The notes beneath the pieces are model-generated. The model saw nothing but the letters and a program-made list of their open reading frames with translations, was not told where the DNA came from and ran no database searches. Shown here piece after piece: positions 40,266 to 48,656 of a stretch of DNA of 64,000 bases (position 1 is its first letter; each line of letters opens with the position of its first letter). The stretch covers positions 310,001-374,000 of the forward strand of contig NZ_QFDM01000001.1 of NCBI RefSeq assembly GCF_023702065.1. The letters run 5' to 3'. A program made the position numbers and the translations under genes. Origin of the DNA: Methanoculleus oceani. Its GTDB lineage: Archaea > Halobacteriota > Methanomicrobia > Methanomicrobiales > Methanoculleaceae.

Positions 40266-41444
40266 TTAGTGGGTCTGCCGGTAGTAGTCCCATGCATCGA
40301 CTACGGTAGCGTTTGCAAAGATGCAGACGCCGTACTCGCTCCCGTCGGGGTTCTTCCGGATCTCGTAGGTGTGACCCTGCTCGATGCACCAGACCGCAGC
40401 CGGGTTCGCGATGCCGGCGTTTCCGCCGCACCGCTCACAGGCCCACGGGACATCGATGATCTCGATCGGAGTCCCCCACTGCTGGATCGTCGCGGTATCC
40501 CGGGCTATCTCCCCGATGAAGGAAAGACGCATCCCGTCAACGCGGTAGGTTTCGTTCAGGTCGAGCGGGAGGTAACGTTCGCCGTCATCGGCGACGATCC
40601 CGTAGAACCCGCCCTCAAGATCGACGAAAGCGACCGTCCCGTTCTTCGCGACATAGGTCGCGTTCCCCGCCGTATCGATGGCGATGACCTCGACCGGGAC
40701 GCCCCACTGCTGGATGGTCATGGTGTTCTCCTGCACCCCGGCAACGAACGTCACATTCATGCCGTCAACCTCCCAGGTCTCGTTCAGGTTGAGCGGGAGA
40801 TAGTTCCTGCCGTCGTCGGTGACGAGCCCGTAGAACCCGCCCTCAAGGTCGATGTAGGTGACGATCGCGTTCCCGGAGACGAGCGGGACGCCATCGGTCC
40901 GCTCGATCGACCGGATCTCAACCGGGGTTCCCCACATCTGGATCCCCGCGCCGTCCTCTTTCACGTCGGCGTTGAAGAGTACCCGGAGACCATCGGTCCG
41001 GTACTCCTTCGGAAGGTTTCCAGGGAGGTAGTTCCTGCCGTCGTCGGTGACGATGCCGTAAAACCCGCCCTCAAGGTCGATGTAGGTGACCGTCCCGTCG
41101 GCTGCAACCGTGCGGCGGGTGTCGCCCTTCTCAATCTCGACGATCTCGACCGGCGTCCCCCACTGCTGGGTGGTCGCCGTATCCTCCAGGACATCGACGA
41201 CGAACCGGACCCGCAGATCGTCCTGCCGGTACTCCGCCGGGAGGTCGGCGGGGAGGTAGCGTTCGCCGTCGTCGGCGACGATCCCGTAGAACCCGCCCTC
41301 AAGATCGACGAAAGTGATCGTGCCGTTCCCGGAGATGCGGTCTGCCGTTGTGTCCCCGTCACCGGCGGCCATGCACCCGCAGGCGACGACGGCCCCGAAG
41401 AGAGCAAGGACGATGACCAGGTAGTTCGAATAGGATCCCGTCAT
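40266..41444 (-). CDS. lipoprotein with four tandem OB-like repeats and a DUF333 domain
   Basis: A 392-residue envelope lipoprotein. A signal helix ends in a lipobox-like VVACGC (Cys23 or Cys25). Four near-identical repeats of about 66 residues follow (41-106, 117-182, 192-257, 268-333), each with VDLEGGFYG(I/L)V, DDG(E/R)xYLP and QQWGxPVE; the pattern suits a small beta barrel. Residues 335-392 are a DUF333-type Cys-rich domain (GNAGIANPAAVWCIEQGHTYEI and YGVCIFANATVVDAWDYY), also seen in putative hemolysins and a DUF333 family of unknown role. The repeats likely arose by recent duplication. Binding partner unknown. Confidence 0.85.
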   Translation of the reverse strand: MTGSYSNYLVIVLALFGAVVACGCMAAGDGDTTADRISGNGTITFVDLEGGFYGIVADDGERYLPADLPAEYRQDDLRVRFVVDVLEDTATTQQWGTPVEIVEIEKGDTRRTVAADGTVTYIDLEGGFYGIVTDDGRNYLPGNLPKEYRTDGLRVLFNADVKEDGAGIQMWGTPVEIRSIERTDGVPLVSGNAIVTYIDLEGGFYGLVTDDGRNYLPLNLNETWEVDGMNVTFVAGVQENTMTIQQWGVPVEVIAIDTAGNATYVAKNGTVAFVDLEGGFYGIVADDGERYLPLDLNETYRVDGMRLSFIGEIARDTATIQQWGTPIEIIDVPWACERCGGNAGIANPAAVWCIEQGHTYEIRKNPDGSEYGVCIFANATVVDAWDYYRQTH

Positions 41445-41797
41445 AAGGCATCAACGTCGATACATTCTCCCGCCGGAGGTAAGTAGGTTGCCTTAACTAC
41501 GAAGGGGTTCGGACCTATCCCGCCCGGCGGGCTGTCTGCGCCGGGAAGGGTGCGACTGCTCGAACGGCAGGGGTTTGAGAGACCCCGTCACTTATCTATA
41601 TCCATCCACCGAACTTCGCGTTCTTTGCACGTCGCACTTCGCGGCTTCGCGTGCGTTGACAGTGAAGGGAAGTGATACGGGCTCACGCGAAGAGCGCGAA
41701 GCCGCGAACGGAGCGTAAGCTGGCAGGAACCCGCACAAAGGGAAGAAGAGACTGATGCTGTCAGGTTCGGATCAGGAGGCCGGGTGGAAAAAAGGTA
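41445..41797. other. intergenic region with a 14-bp inverted repeat
   Basis: About 350 bp without a gene. A perfect inverted repeat TTCGCGGCTTCGCG (41638-41651) / CGCGAAGCCGCGAA (41695-41708) is separated by 43 bp. The TTCGCG-rich motif looks like a dispersed intergenic element. A TATCTATATCC box lies near 41592. Confidence 0.6.
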
Positions 41798-43621
41798 TTA
41801 CCGGCCCCCGACGCCGCCGCCACCAAAGCCGCCGCCGCCGCCGAAGGACCCGCCGCCGCCGAACCCTCCGCTGCCGCCGCTTGACGGCGGGGAGTAGAAG
41901 ACGATCGGGGCAAAGATCACCGGCATGTTCGAGTAGAGCGGCATCCCGACGTCCGGGAGGTTGATGTTCAGGTTCTTCATCGCCTGCTCCACCTTATCGC
42001 CGAGGCCGAGCGCTGTCCCGTAGACCAGCCATTCTCCCCACATCGAGAGGTCTGCGGGGGAGTACTGCCGGATCAGGGCGAGATCCGAGAGGAAATAGGC
42101 AAACGCGTCCCACTCGAGTTTCTCCCTGTAGTGGTCGCCTCTCCAGAAGCCGAAGAGCGTCGAGGGGAAGAGGGCTGCAAGCCCGACCTGGACCGCGACG
42201 ATGAAGGAGAGGATGCCGGCCGGGATCAGGAGGAAGGCCGCGCCCGGCGCGAAGATGAACGCCAGGATGGCAAGCCCACAGGGGATGGCTCCAAGGAAGA
42301 TGAGCGGGAGGATGAACGTCCGGCCGTCCTTGATGTACCGCCGGGAGAGCGTGGTATCCACGTCCCGGGTCAGGGCCTTGAGCGACTGCTGGTACTGCAG
42401 GATCCGGTGCTGGTAGCCGGGACTCCGCCGGGCGGTCTGGGCGAACTTCTCAAGCTCGGCGGTGTCCACGACATGGTCGTCGGCGACGTTTGCAAGGAAG
42501 GTGAGCACCCGCTGCTCGTAGGGATCGGAGGACTCCCCCGAGACGATCCGGACCGTGACCCCGTCGCCGTCCGGTTTTTCGGCCACCACGATCTTTTTCT
42601 GCCGGTGGAGGTCGAGGACCGTCGCGTAAAACCCGTTGTCGTCGAATTCGAGGGCGTCGCCCTTGAAGAGGAGGTTCACCTGCCAGGGTTTGAGCGCGGT
42701 GTTCGGCGTGAAACTCAGGTATTCCGGCACCGTGAACGGTTTCTCCCTGCCGTAGCGGAGGTAGACGCCGAGGAGGATAAACGGCATCGCGAGGACAAGG
42801 ACGGTTGCGAGGCCGTAGAGGATCTCCGCCGCCCCGTAGAGGATCGGGGGCCACCGGTTGGCATCGGCCGCCTGCTGCCGGACGTCCGGGACGAACTCCG
42901 GGTACGCGTCAATCCCCTCCATGAACGCGAGATCGAGGATCATCTCGACGTTCAGCGAGTCATCCTGCGGGGCGTTCCCCGTGATGACGACGGCCTCCGC
43001 CGTCCGCTCGACATCGAGGGTCGGGGGATGCGTGTAGACCTCCTCGATAGCACCGGCGAACGGGAGGGTGATCCGCAGGCTCCGGTAGGGAACGTGCTCG
43101 TCGACGAACTTCAGGTTCAGGTGCGCCCACTGGCTATCATACTCGATCGGTGGCCGGACCCGGTAGCGGAACTCCGCCGTGTAGGTACCCGGGGCGAAGT
43201 AGTCGGGGTTGTAGAGGCCCACCTCGCTGTCGAACGCAAGGCTCCGGATCGTCGCGAGGTCGGCGGAGCTCGCGGTCCCGGCGGCCGTTCGCACCTCGCC
43301 CCAGTAATCCTTGACGTAGCCGACGGTCCCGGGCGGGGCAGTCATCCCGAGAAACTCGATGTGCGGCCGGTCGATAGCGGTGAAGGTGAGCGGCGCGTCC
43401 CAGTAGCGAAAGAGCATCCGGTACTCCCCCGCCGATCGGACGTCATAGGTGTAGCGCTCGACGAGTGTCCCGTTCTCGTAGAAGACGGCGTCGTAGTGCT
43501 CGACATCCAGGCTTCCCCGGAAGAGCCCGGGAAGCGCGTTCGCTCCGACGACCGCCAGCACCCCGACGAGCAGGGTGATGGCAACAAGGATGAGGATCTG
43601 CTGCCGTTCAGTCACGCGCAT
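41798..43621 (-). CDS. DUF2207 membrane protein with glycine-rich C terminus
   Basis: A 607-residue membrane protein. It has an N-terminal helix (LILVAITLLVGVLAVVGANAL), a large extracytoplasmic DUF2207 region (about residues 35-255), a helix near 265-290, a cytoplasmic stretch (FTVPEYLSFTPNTALKPWQVNLLFKGDALEFDDNGFYATVLDL), two further helices near 425-475 and a soluble part that ends in a Gly-rich tail (GGSGGFGGGGSFGGGGGFGG). DUF2207 proteins are commonly paired with LemA, as here: the LemA gene ends 6 bp upstream. The pair probably acts in membrane remodelling or protein quality, but no biochemical role is settled. Confidence 0.85.
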   Translation of the reverse strand: MRVTERQQILILVAITLLVGVLAVVGANALPGLFRGSLDVEHYDAVFYENGTLVERYTYDVRSAGEYRMLFRYWDAPLTFTAIDRPHIEFLGMTAPPGTVGYVKDYWGEVRTAAGTASSADLATIRSLAFDSEVGLYNPDYFAPGTYTAEFRYRVRPPIEYDSQWAHLNLKFVDEHVPYRSLRITLPFAGAIEEVYTHPPTLDVERTAEAVVITGNAPQDDSLNVEMILDLAFMEGIDAYPEFVPDVRQQAADANRWPPILYGAAEILYGLATVLVLAMPFILLGVYLRYGREKPFTVPEYLSFTPNTALKPWQVNLLFKGDALEFDDNGFYATVLDLHRQKKIVVAEKPDGDGVTVRIVSGESSDPYEQRVLTFLANVADDHVVDTAELEKFAQTARRSPGYQHRILQYQQSLKALTRDVDTTLSRRYIKDGRTFILPLIFLGAIPCGLAILAFIFAPGAAFLLIPAGILSFIVAVQVGLAALFPSTLFGFWRGDHYREKLEWDAFAYFLSDLALIRQYSPADLSMWGEWLVYGTALGLGDKVEQAMKNLNINLPDVGMPLYSNMPVIFAPIVFYSPPSSGGSGGFGGGGSFGGGGGFGGGGVGGR

Positions 43622-43627
43622 GGTTCA

Positions 43628-44203
43628 TCAGAACGATATCGTCGGAACCCGCTCGATCTCCTCGCCGAACTCCAGGTACTCGAGCTTCTTAAAGCCCATG
43701 ACGCCGGCGACCAGGTTCGAGGGGACCGTATCGGTCATGGTGTTGTACTGCTGGGCGATGTTGTTGTAGGTGTAGCGGTGCCGGGCAATCTCGTCCTCGA
43801 CACCCTGGACCGCGCCCATCAGGTTCTGCACCGTCTGCGAGGTCTTGAGGTCGGGGTAATTCTCCGCGACGGCAAGCAGCCGCCCGAGGACCGACCGGGA
43901 CTCACGTTCGAGTTCGTTCAGGTCGCCGGGACCGGCGCTGCCGATACGGGCCCGCATCTCGGTCACCCCGGTCAGGGTCTCCTTCTCGAAGGCTGCGTAG
44001 CTCTTCACCGCGCCGAGGAGCTGCTCGATCATGTCCAGTCGCTTCTTCATCGCGACCTTCACCTGCCCGACCGTGGCTTCGGCGGAGTTCTTGAGGGAGA
44101 AGAACCGGTTATAGATGCCTACGGCGGCTGCCGCGATGCCGATGACGATCAGCACCACGACTACGATAAGGACAAGGGAGATGATGTCCACCAAAGTTGT
44201 CAC
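43628..44203 (-). CDS. lemA: LemA family membrane protein
   Basis: A 191-residue LemA protein: one N-terminal helix ([26 protein letters not shown]) and a helical domain with the family motifs [19 protein letters not shown]-like, [41 protein letters not shown] and [32 protein letters not shown]. LemA proteins have a cytoplasmic or periplasmic four-helix bundle and lie beside TPM or DUF2207 genes. Its stop is 6 bp before the DUF2207 start, so the two are an operon. Function unproven. Confidence 0.92.
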   Translation of the reverse strand: MTTLVDIISLVLIVVVVLIVIGIAAAAVGIYNRFFSLKNSAEATVGQVKVAMKKRLDMIEQLLGAVKSYAAFEKETLTGVTEMRARIGSAGPGDLNELERESRSVLGRLLAVAENYPDLKTSQTVQNLMGAVQGVEDEIARHRYTYNNIAQQYNTMTDTVPSNLVAGVMGFKKLEYLEFGEEIERVPTISF

Positions 44204-44332
44204 CAGTACTCTATGTGCCCCGCGGCGTATTTAAGTGGTGACCCCCGAAACAGCGGGGAGGAGGAGGAAATCGCCGATGCGGCAGGACCGGCCTGGATTC
44301 GGCGTATCGGCCGTGCTCTCCCGGACGACCGG

Positions 44333-46009
44333 CTATTCTGCGATCTCCTCGCCGGAGCTCACCATCGCCACGACATTGCCGTCCGCATCCCGGAGAAGAG
44401 CGTTGTGCCAGAGTATCGGGTGTTCCCGGCCGTCCCGGGTGACGACCGGGCTCTTCTCGAAGGGAGGGGGCTCGATCCGGCCGGCCACGAGGCGAACAAA
44501 GTTCTGCGCGAGCCGGTCGCGCAGGCGCTCGGGGACAACCGTTGCAAACCAGTTCTTTCCGGCGAGGTCTCCCTCGGCATACCCGAGAATCTCGCTCCCC
44601 TTCCGGTTGACCAGGTCGATGGTTCCATCCGCCCCGATCACCACGATCATCACGCCGGCCGCCTCCAGGTAGCCCTGCGCCCGGTCACGCTCGGCGACCA
44701 GGAGTTCCTCGGCGGCGGCGCGGTCGGTGACGTCCTCGGCTATCCCGAGCATGTACTTCAGCATGCCCCGGGAGTTGAAGATCGGGATCTTCTTCATGGA
44801 GAGTGTCCGTCCGCCCGGGAGGTGGGCTTTCTCCTCGAGGGCGATCGTTCGCTCCACAAGCTCCCGGTCGCCGTCGGCAAAGAATGCCGCCATTTCCGTC
44901 GGGAAAAGTTCCGTTGCCCGTTTTCCCGCCATCTCCTCCTGCGTCATCCCGAGGAACGTCTCGGCGGCCTTATTCGAGAAGACGAACGTGTTCCCCTCCA
45001 CTTCCCGGACAAAGACCATGCTCGGGATGTTGTTGACCACCGAGTAGAGGAACGATTTCCACTGGGCCACCCGTTTTGCAGCACGCGCCCGTTCGGTGAC
45101 GTCACGACAGACCACCCGGTAGCCGGTGAAGTCGCCTATCACGTCGTAGACCGGCGTCCCGCTCACCTCGAGGACGACGGGGCTCCCGTCCCGATGGAGC
45201 ATCGTCCATTCAAAGAGGACCCCGGGTTTCGGGTCGGCGAAAAGTACGGCAAACTGCTCTCTGACCCGCTCGGCCTTCTCCGGGGGCATGAAGTCGCAGG
45301 GCGTCTTTTGAAGCATCTCTTCGGGTGCGTAGCCGAGGATCTCCCGGCTCTTGGGACTGACATACGTGAACGTGCAGGCCTCGTCGACGTTCAGGATCAG
45401 GTCGCTGACGTTCTCGACGAGGCTCCGGAAGAGCAGTTCGCTCTCGCGCAGGGCCTCTTCCGCCCGCCGCTCCTCGGTGATATCCTCGAGGATGATGGTG
45501 ACTCCCGGCGCTCCGTCGTTGAAGACGGTGGGAAGGAACTTGATCCGGAAGAAGAGCTCCTCGTCGCGCCGCAGGAACCGGAGTTCTTCCGTAACCTCGC
45601 GGCCGTTGAGGGCGTCGGTGATCCGGCTCCGTATCAGCGGGTGATCGAACGCGGCGAGCGGCGACGTCTCGATACCGCTTCCGATGATATCATCCCGCTC
45701 CCTCCCTGCAAACGCACAGACGGCATCGTTCGCCTGGACGATCCGGCGGTCGCGGTCGAGGACCAGCACGAGATCCGACGAAAAATTGAGCATGGCGGCG
45801 ATGGGAACCCGTTGCGAGAGATAGAAGACCTTGGCCTTTCCGTAGGTCTCCATCTCAACCTGGCCGGATACGAGAAGGACGTCGAGGTACCGGGAGACGG
45901 TGTTCCGGTTGATCCCGACGGCGGCGGCAAGATCGGAGACCGACATGCCGCGCGGGTGCTCTTTCAAGGCGCCAAGCAGGAGAGAGAGTGCGTCGGTAGT
46001 GGGATCCAT
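44333..46009 (-). CDS. HTH-PAS sensory regulator (four PAS domains)
   Basis: A 558-residue cytoplasmic protein with a winged-helix domain at the N terminus (about 1-70; GMSVSDLAAAVGINRNTVSRYLDVLLVSGQVEM) and about four PAS domains (near 75-180, 190-305, 320-435 and 445-558), each with a VTERxxAE-type joint. No histidine kinase or receiver follows, so it looks like a one-component regulator that binds DNA and senses ligands through PAS. The ATG at 46009 starts the HTH directly. A second protein with the same HTH and PAS/GAF order lies at 57199. A palindrome lies in its upstream region (46125-46138). Confidence 0.87.
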   Translation of the reverse strand: MDPTTDALSLLLGALKEHPRGMSVSDLAAAVGINRNTVSRYLDVLLVSGQVEMETYGKAKVFYLSQRVPIAAMLNFSSDLVLVLDRDRRIVQANDAVCAFAGRERDDIIGSGIETSPLAAFDHPLIRSRITDALNGREVTEELRFLRRDEELFFRIKFLPTVFNDGAPGVTIILEDITEERRAEEALRESELLFRSLVENVSDLILNVDEACTFTYVSPKSREILGYAPEEMLQKTPCDFMPPEKAERVREQFAVLFADPKPGVLFEWTMLHRDGSPVVLEVSGTPVYDVIGDFTGYRVVCRDVTERARAAKRVAQWKSFLYSVVNNIPSMVFVREVEGNTFVFSNKAAETFLGMTQEEMAGKRATELFPTEMAAFFADGDRELVERTIALEEKAHLPGGRTLSMKKIPIFNSRGMLKYMLGIAEDVTDRAAAEELLVAERDRAQGYLEAAGVMIVVIGADGTIDLVNRKGSEILGYAEGDLAGKNWFATVVPERLRDRLAQNFVRLVAGRIEPPPFEKSPVVTRDGREHPILWHNALLRDADGNVVAMVSSGEEIAE

Positions 46010-46496
46010 GTGCAAACAGAGTTTCACGCCGGGGGTTATAGGGTTTTGCAGTGTCGCATGCTATGATGCCACACACAACGCCACACCACAATGCAAGGCA
46101 TTGACCAAAAACAATATAAATGAAACAGATCAATCTGTGATCCCCAGAGTCGGGAGACGGGGAATCTCTCCGACAAACCGGGCCGCACAGGCACATGTGA
46201 CCCGGACCGGCACAAGAACGGCTGGGAACGGTGAACGGAACATTCACCACGCTGATTGCATCAACGTCATGATGTACCAGGGAACCCCGGTACATCCAGG
46301 CACACCTCTCTAAACACTCATACCGGCACGGTGGACGGGGGCCCGGACGGGAGGCACAACCGCCCGGGAACCACCCGCGGACACCGCATGGTTATCACAC
46401 ACCCGACAATACACCCTCATTTTTTTGTTGTTTCGGCAGGAGACGTCCCGGAACAGAGAGCAACATCTATCTTCCATTGAATTGAAAGCTCTTTCA
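46010..46496. other. long divergent intergenic region with TATA box and dyad
   Basis: About 490 bp between the HTH-PAS gene and the STAS gene. CAATATAAAT (46112-46121) is a plus-strand TATA box; the dyad ACAGAT-CA-ATCTGT (46125-46138) lies directly behind it where RNA polymerase would start. A minus-strand box (CCCTATAACC, near 46040) may serve the HTH-PAS gene. The stretch to 46496 would be a leader of about 350 nt or hold an unannotated RNA; no family-like ORF is seen. Confidence 0.5.
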
Positions 46497-46853
46497 ATGA
46501 GCGGGCATGTTGAGATCCTCGAGAGAAGAGCGGGCGCCGTCGATATCATTGTGGTGAAAGGAAGGCTCGACGCAAGCTCTTCGGAGAAGGCGGAGGAGCA
46601 GATCAACCGGGTGCTCGATGCCGGAGGGAGAAGCCTCCTCGTCAACCTCTGCGACCTCGACTACATCAGCAGCTCCGGCCTTCGGGTACTGCTTGCCGCA
46701 CTGAAGCGGCTGAAGAAGGACGGCGGGGCGCTCCGGATAGCCTGCGCACAACCGCAGATCCTCGAAGTCTTCACCATGGCAGGATTTCACCGGATCTTCT
46801 CTCTCTCCCCCGACGAGGCGGCGGCGCTTGCCGGGTTTGCGGCGGGGCCCTGA
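46497..46853 (+). CDS. STAS protein, RsbV/SpoIIAA-type antagonist
   Basis: A 118-residue STAS protein, probably the substrate of the kinase and phosphatase encoded next. DGRL-like KGRLDASSSEKAEE opens the domain, and the target Ser lies in DYISSSGLRVLL (about 55-66). In bacterial partner switching the unphosphorylated form binds the anti-sigma kinase. The ATG at 46497 was chosen because the upstream frame lacks domain likeness. It is followed 25 bp later by the SpoIIE phosphatase gene and then by an overlapping RsbW-type kinase, so the order matches bacterial rsbV-rsbU-rsbW. No sigma factor exists in archaea. Confidence 0.9.
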   Translation: MSGHVEILERRAGAVDIIVVKGRLDASSSEKAEEQINRVLDAGGRSLLVNLCDLDYISSSGLRVLLAALKRLKKDGGALRIACAQPQILEVFTMAGFHRIFSLSPDEAAALAGFAAGP

Positions 46854-46878
46854 GCGGCATCCGGGGCGGTAGACCAGC

Positions 46879-48246
46879 ATGGCGTTCTCCGGCTACGGCG
46901 ATATGTTCTTCGTGCTCCTGCAGATGATCTGCGTCATCATGGTGGTCGCCTACCTGATCACCCGGACGGCGTCGTTCACCCGGGTGCTCGACGGCATATT
47001 CACCTGGAAGAGCCAGGCGGTTCTCACCCTCCTCTTCGGGGCGCTCTCCATCTACGGCACCGAGAGCGGCATCACCATCCTCGGCGCCACCGCGAACGTC
47101 CGCGACCTCGGCCCCATGGTGGGGGGGCTCGCCTGCGGCCCGGTGGTGGGACTCGGCGCCGGCCTGATCGGCGCGGCGTACCGCTTCTCCCTCGGGGGAT
47201 TCACCGCCGTCCCATGCGCGACCGCAACCATCCTCGCGGGCCTCTTCGGGGGGCTGATCTTCCTCGCCGCCGGGCGGAAGTTCATCGGGATGCATGGTGC
47301 GGTCCTCTTCGCCGTCGGTATGGAGACGTTCCACATGGGGCTCACCCTCCTCCTCTGCCGGCCGTTTGAGCAGGCGCTCGAGGTCGTCGAGGATGTGGCC
47401 TTCCCGATGATCATCGCCAACGCCACCGGGGTCTTCATCTTCGCGTTCATCATCGGGAACCTGATCACCGAGCGGCAGACGAAGGCGGAACGGGACACCT
47501 ACCTCTCGGAACTCGAGCGGAAGAAGGCCGAACTCCGGATCGCGCACGACATCCAGATGAGTTTCCTCCCCGAACGGCTGCCTGAGGTTCCGGGCATCGA
47601 GCTCGCCGCCCTCTCGCTCCCGGCAAAGGAGGTCGGCGGGGACTTCTACGACGCCTTCCCCCTCCCCGGCGGGAGGACCGCCCTTGTCATCGCCGACGTC
47701 TCGGGGAAAGGCGTCCCTGCGGCGCTTTTCATGGCGCTCTCCCGGACGGTGCTGCGGGCGAACTCGCTGGTTCCCCGGAGCGCCCGCGAGGCCGTCAGCG
47801 AGGCCAACATGCTGATCGCCGAGGACGCGAAGTCAGGGATGTTCGTCACGCTCTTCTACGCGGTTGCCGACCCGGCCAAAAAGACGCTCACCTACGTCAA
47901 CGCGGGACATAATCCGCCTCTCCTCTTCCGGTCGGACGGGGGCCGGCCGCTGGAACTGAAGGGAACCGGGATCATACTCGGGGTCATGCCGGATGCCGAT
48001 TACGGTGAGGAGACCGTCAACCTCGAGAGCGGGGACATCGTCCTGCTCTACACCGACGGCATCACCGAGGCGATCAACCCCGACGAAGAGCAGTTCGGGG
48101 AGAAACGGCTGATCGAGACAATCGCGGGCTGCCGCGACCTCTCTCCCGCCGGGATCGTCGAGAAGGTTCGCGACGCGGTTGTGAAGTTCTCGGGCGACGA
48201 GCCGCAGTTCGACGACCTGACCATAATGGTTCTCCGGGTGGTCTGA
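46879..48246 (+). CDS. membrane SpoIIE-type PP2C phosphatase with 5TM sensor
   Basis: A 455-residue protein. Residues about 8-205 form a five-to-six-helix 5TM-5TMR_LYT-type sensor (TESGITILGATANVRDLGPMVGGLACGPVVGLGAGLIGAAYR). Residues about 225-455 are a SpoIIE/RsbU phosphatase with the metal residues in VGGDFYDAF, IADVSGKG, YTDGITEA and FDDLTIMV. It should dephosphorylate the STAS protein encoded upstream and so set the switch in response to a membrane signal (the LYT sensor is thought to bind a small ligand). It ends overlapping the start of the RsbW-type gene by 1 bp. Confidence 0.92.
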   Translation: MAFSGYGDMFFVLLQMICVIMVVAYLITRTASFTRVLDGIFTWKSQAVLTLLFGALSIYGTESGITILGATANVRDLGPMVGGLACGPVVGLGAGLIGAAYRFSLGGFTAVPCATATILAGLFGGLIFLAAGRKFIGMHGAVLFAVGMETFHMGLTLLLCRPFEQALEVVEDVAFPMIIANATGVFIFAFIIGNLITERQTKAERDTYLSELERKKAELRIAHDIQMSFLPERLPEVPGIELAALSLPAKEVGGDFYDAFPLPGGRTALVIADVSGKGVPAALFMALSRTVLRANSLVPRSAREAVSEANMLIAEDAKSGMFVTLFYAVADPAKKTLTYVNAGHNPPLLFRSDGGRPLELKGTGIILGVMPDADYGEETVNLESGDIVLLYTDGITEAINPDEEQFGEKRLIETIAGCRDLSPAGIVEKVRDAVVKFSGDEPQFDDLTIMVLRVV

Positions 48247-48656
48247 TGGCGGAACTTATCGTGCGGGCGGATCTATCGGCACTCGCGACGATCGCCGACT
48301 TCCTTACCGAGGCGCTCGCCGGGTGCGGCGACGACCTGATCTTTGCGATCCAGCTCGCCGTGGACGAGGCCTGCAGCAACACCATCCTCTACGGGTTTCC
48401 CGACGGGGAACCCGGGACGATCACGGTCACCTGCACCGCCGACGCCGACGCCGTCCGCGTGACGATCGCCGACGACGGAGTTCCCTTCGACCCGCTCACC
48501 GCCCCGTCGCCGCTTCTCGACATCCCCGCGGAAGAACGGCCGATCGGGGGGCTCGGGGTCCACTTCATCCGGACGGTGACGGACAGCGTGACCTACACTC
48601 GCGAAGGCGGTAAGAACGTCCTCTCGATGGAAAAGAAGCGGCCGGCATCATCCTGA
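48246..48656 (+). CDS. RsbW-type anti-sigma serine kinase
   Basis: A 136-residue GHKL ATPase of the RsbW/SpoIIAB type. N box: AVDEACSNTILYGF (about residues 38-51, Asn45); G1 box: IADDGVPFDP (about 74-83); G2 box: IGGLGVHFIRT (about 100-110). In bacteria it phosphorylates the STAS antagonist and binds a sigma factor. No sigma factor is expected in archaea, so its effector must be different: perhaps a transcription factor, TFB, or an enzyme. It overlaps the SpoIIE gene by 1 bp and overlaps the convergent 2'-deoxyribosyltransferase gene by 9 bp. Confidence 0.92.
   Translation: MAELIVRADLSALATIADFLTEALAGCGDDLIFAIQLAVDEACSNTILYGFPDGEPGTITVTCTADADAVRVTIADDGVPFDPLTAPSPLLDIPAEERPIGGLGVHFIRTVTDSVTYTREGGKNVLSMEKKRPASS

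Noticed and set aside
40269-41486. A 405-codon open frame on the plus strand
   Set aside because: Antisense to the four-repeat lipoprotein; its own repeats mirror those of the real gene.
42131-46066. A 1311-codon open frame on the plus strand
   Set aside because: It lies antisense to LemA, DUF2207 and the HTH-PAS gene, which have clear family matches; its translation is highly charged low-complexity sequence typical of GC-rich antisense frames.
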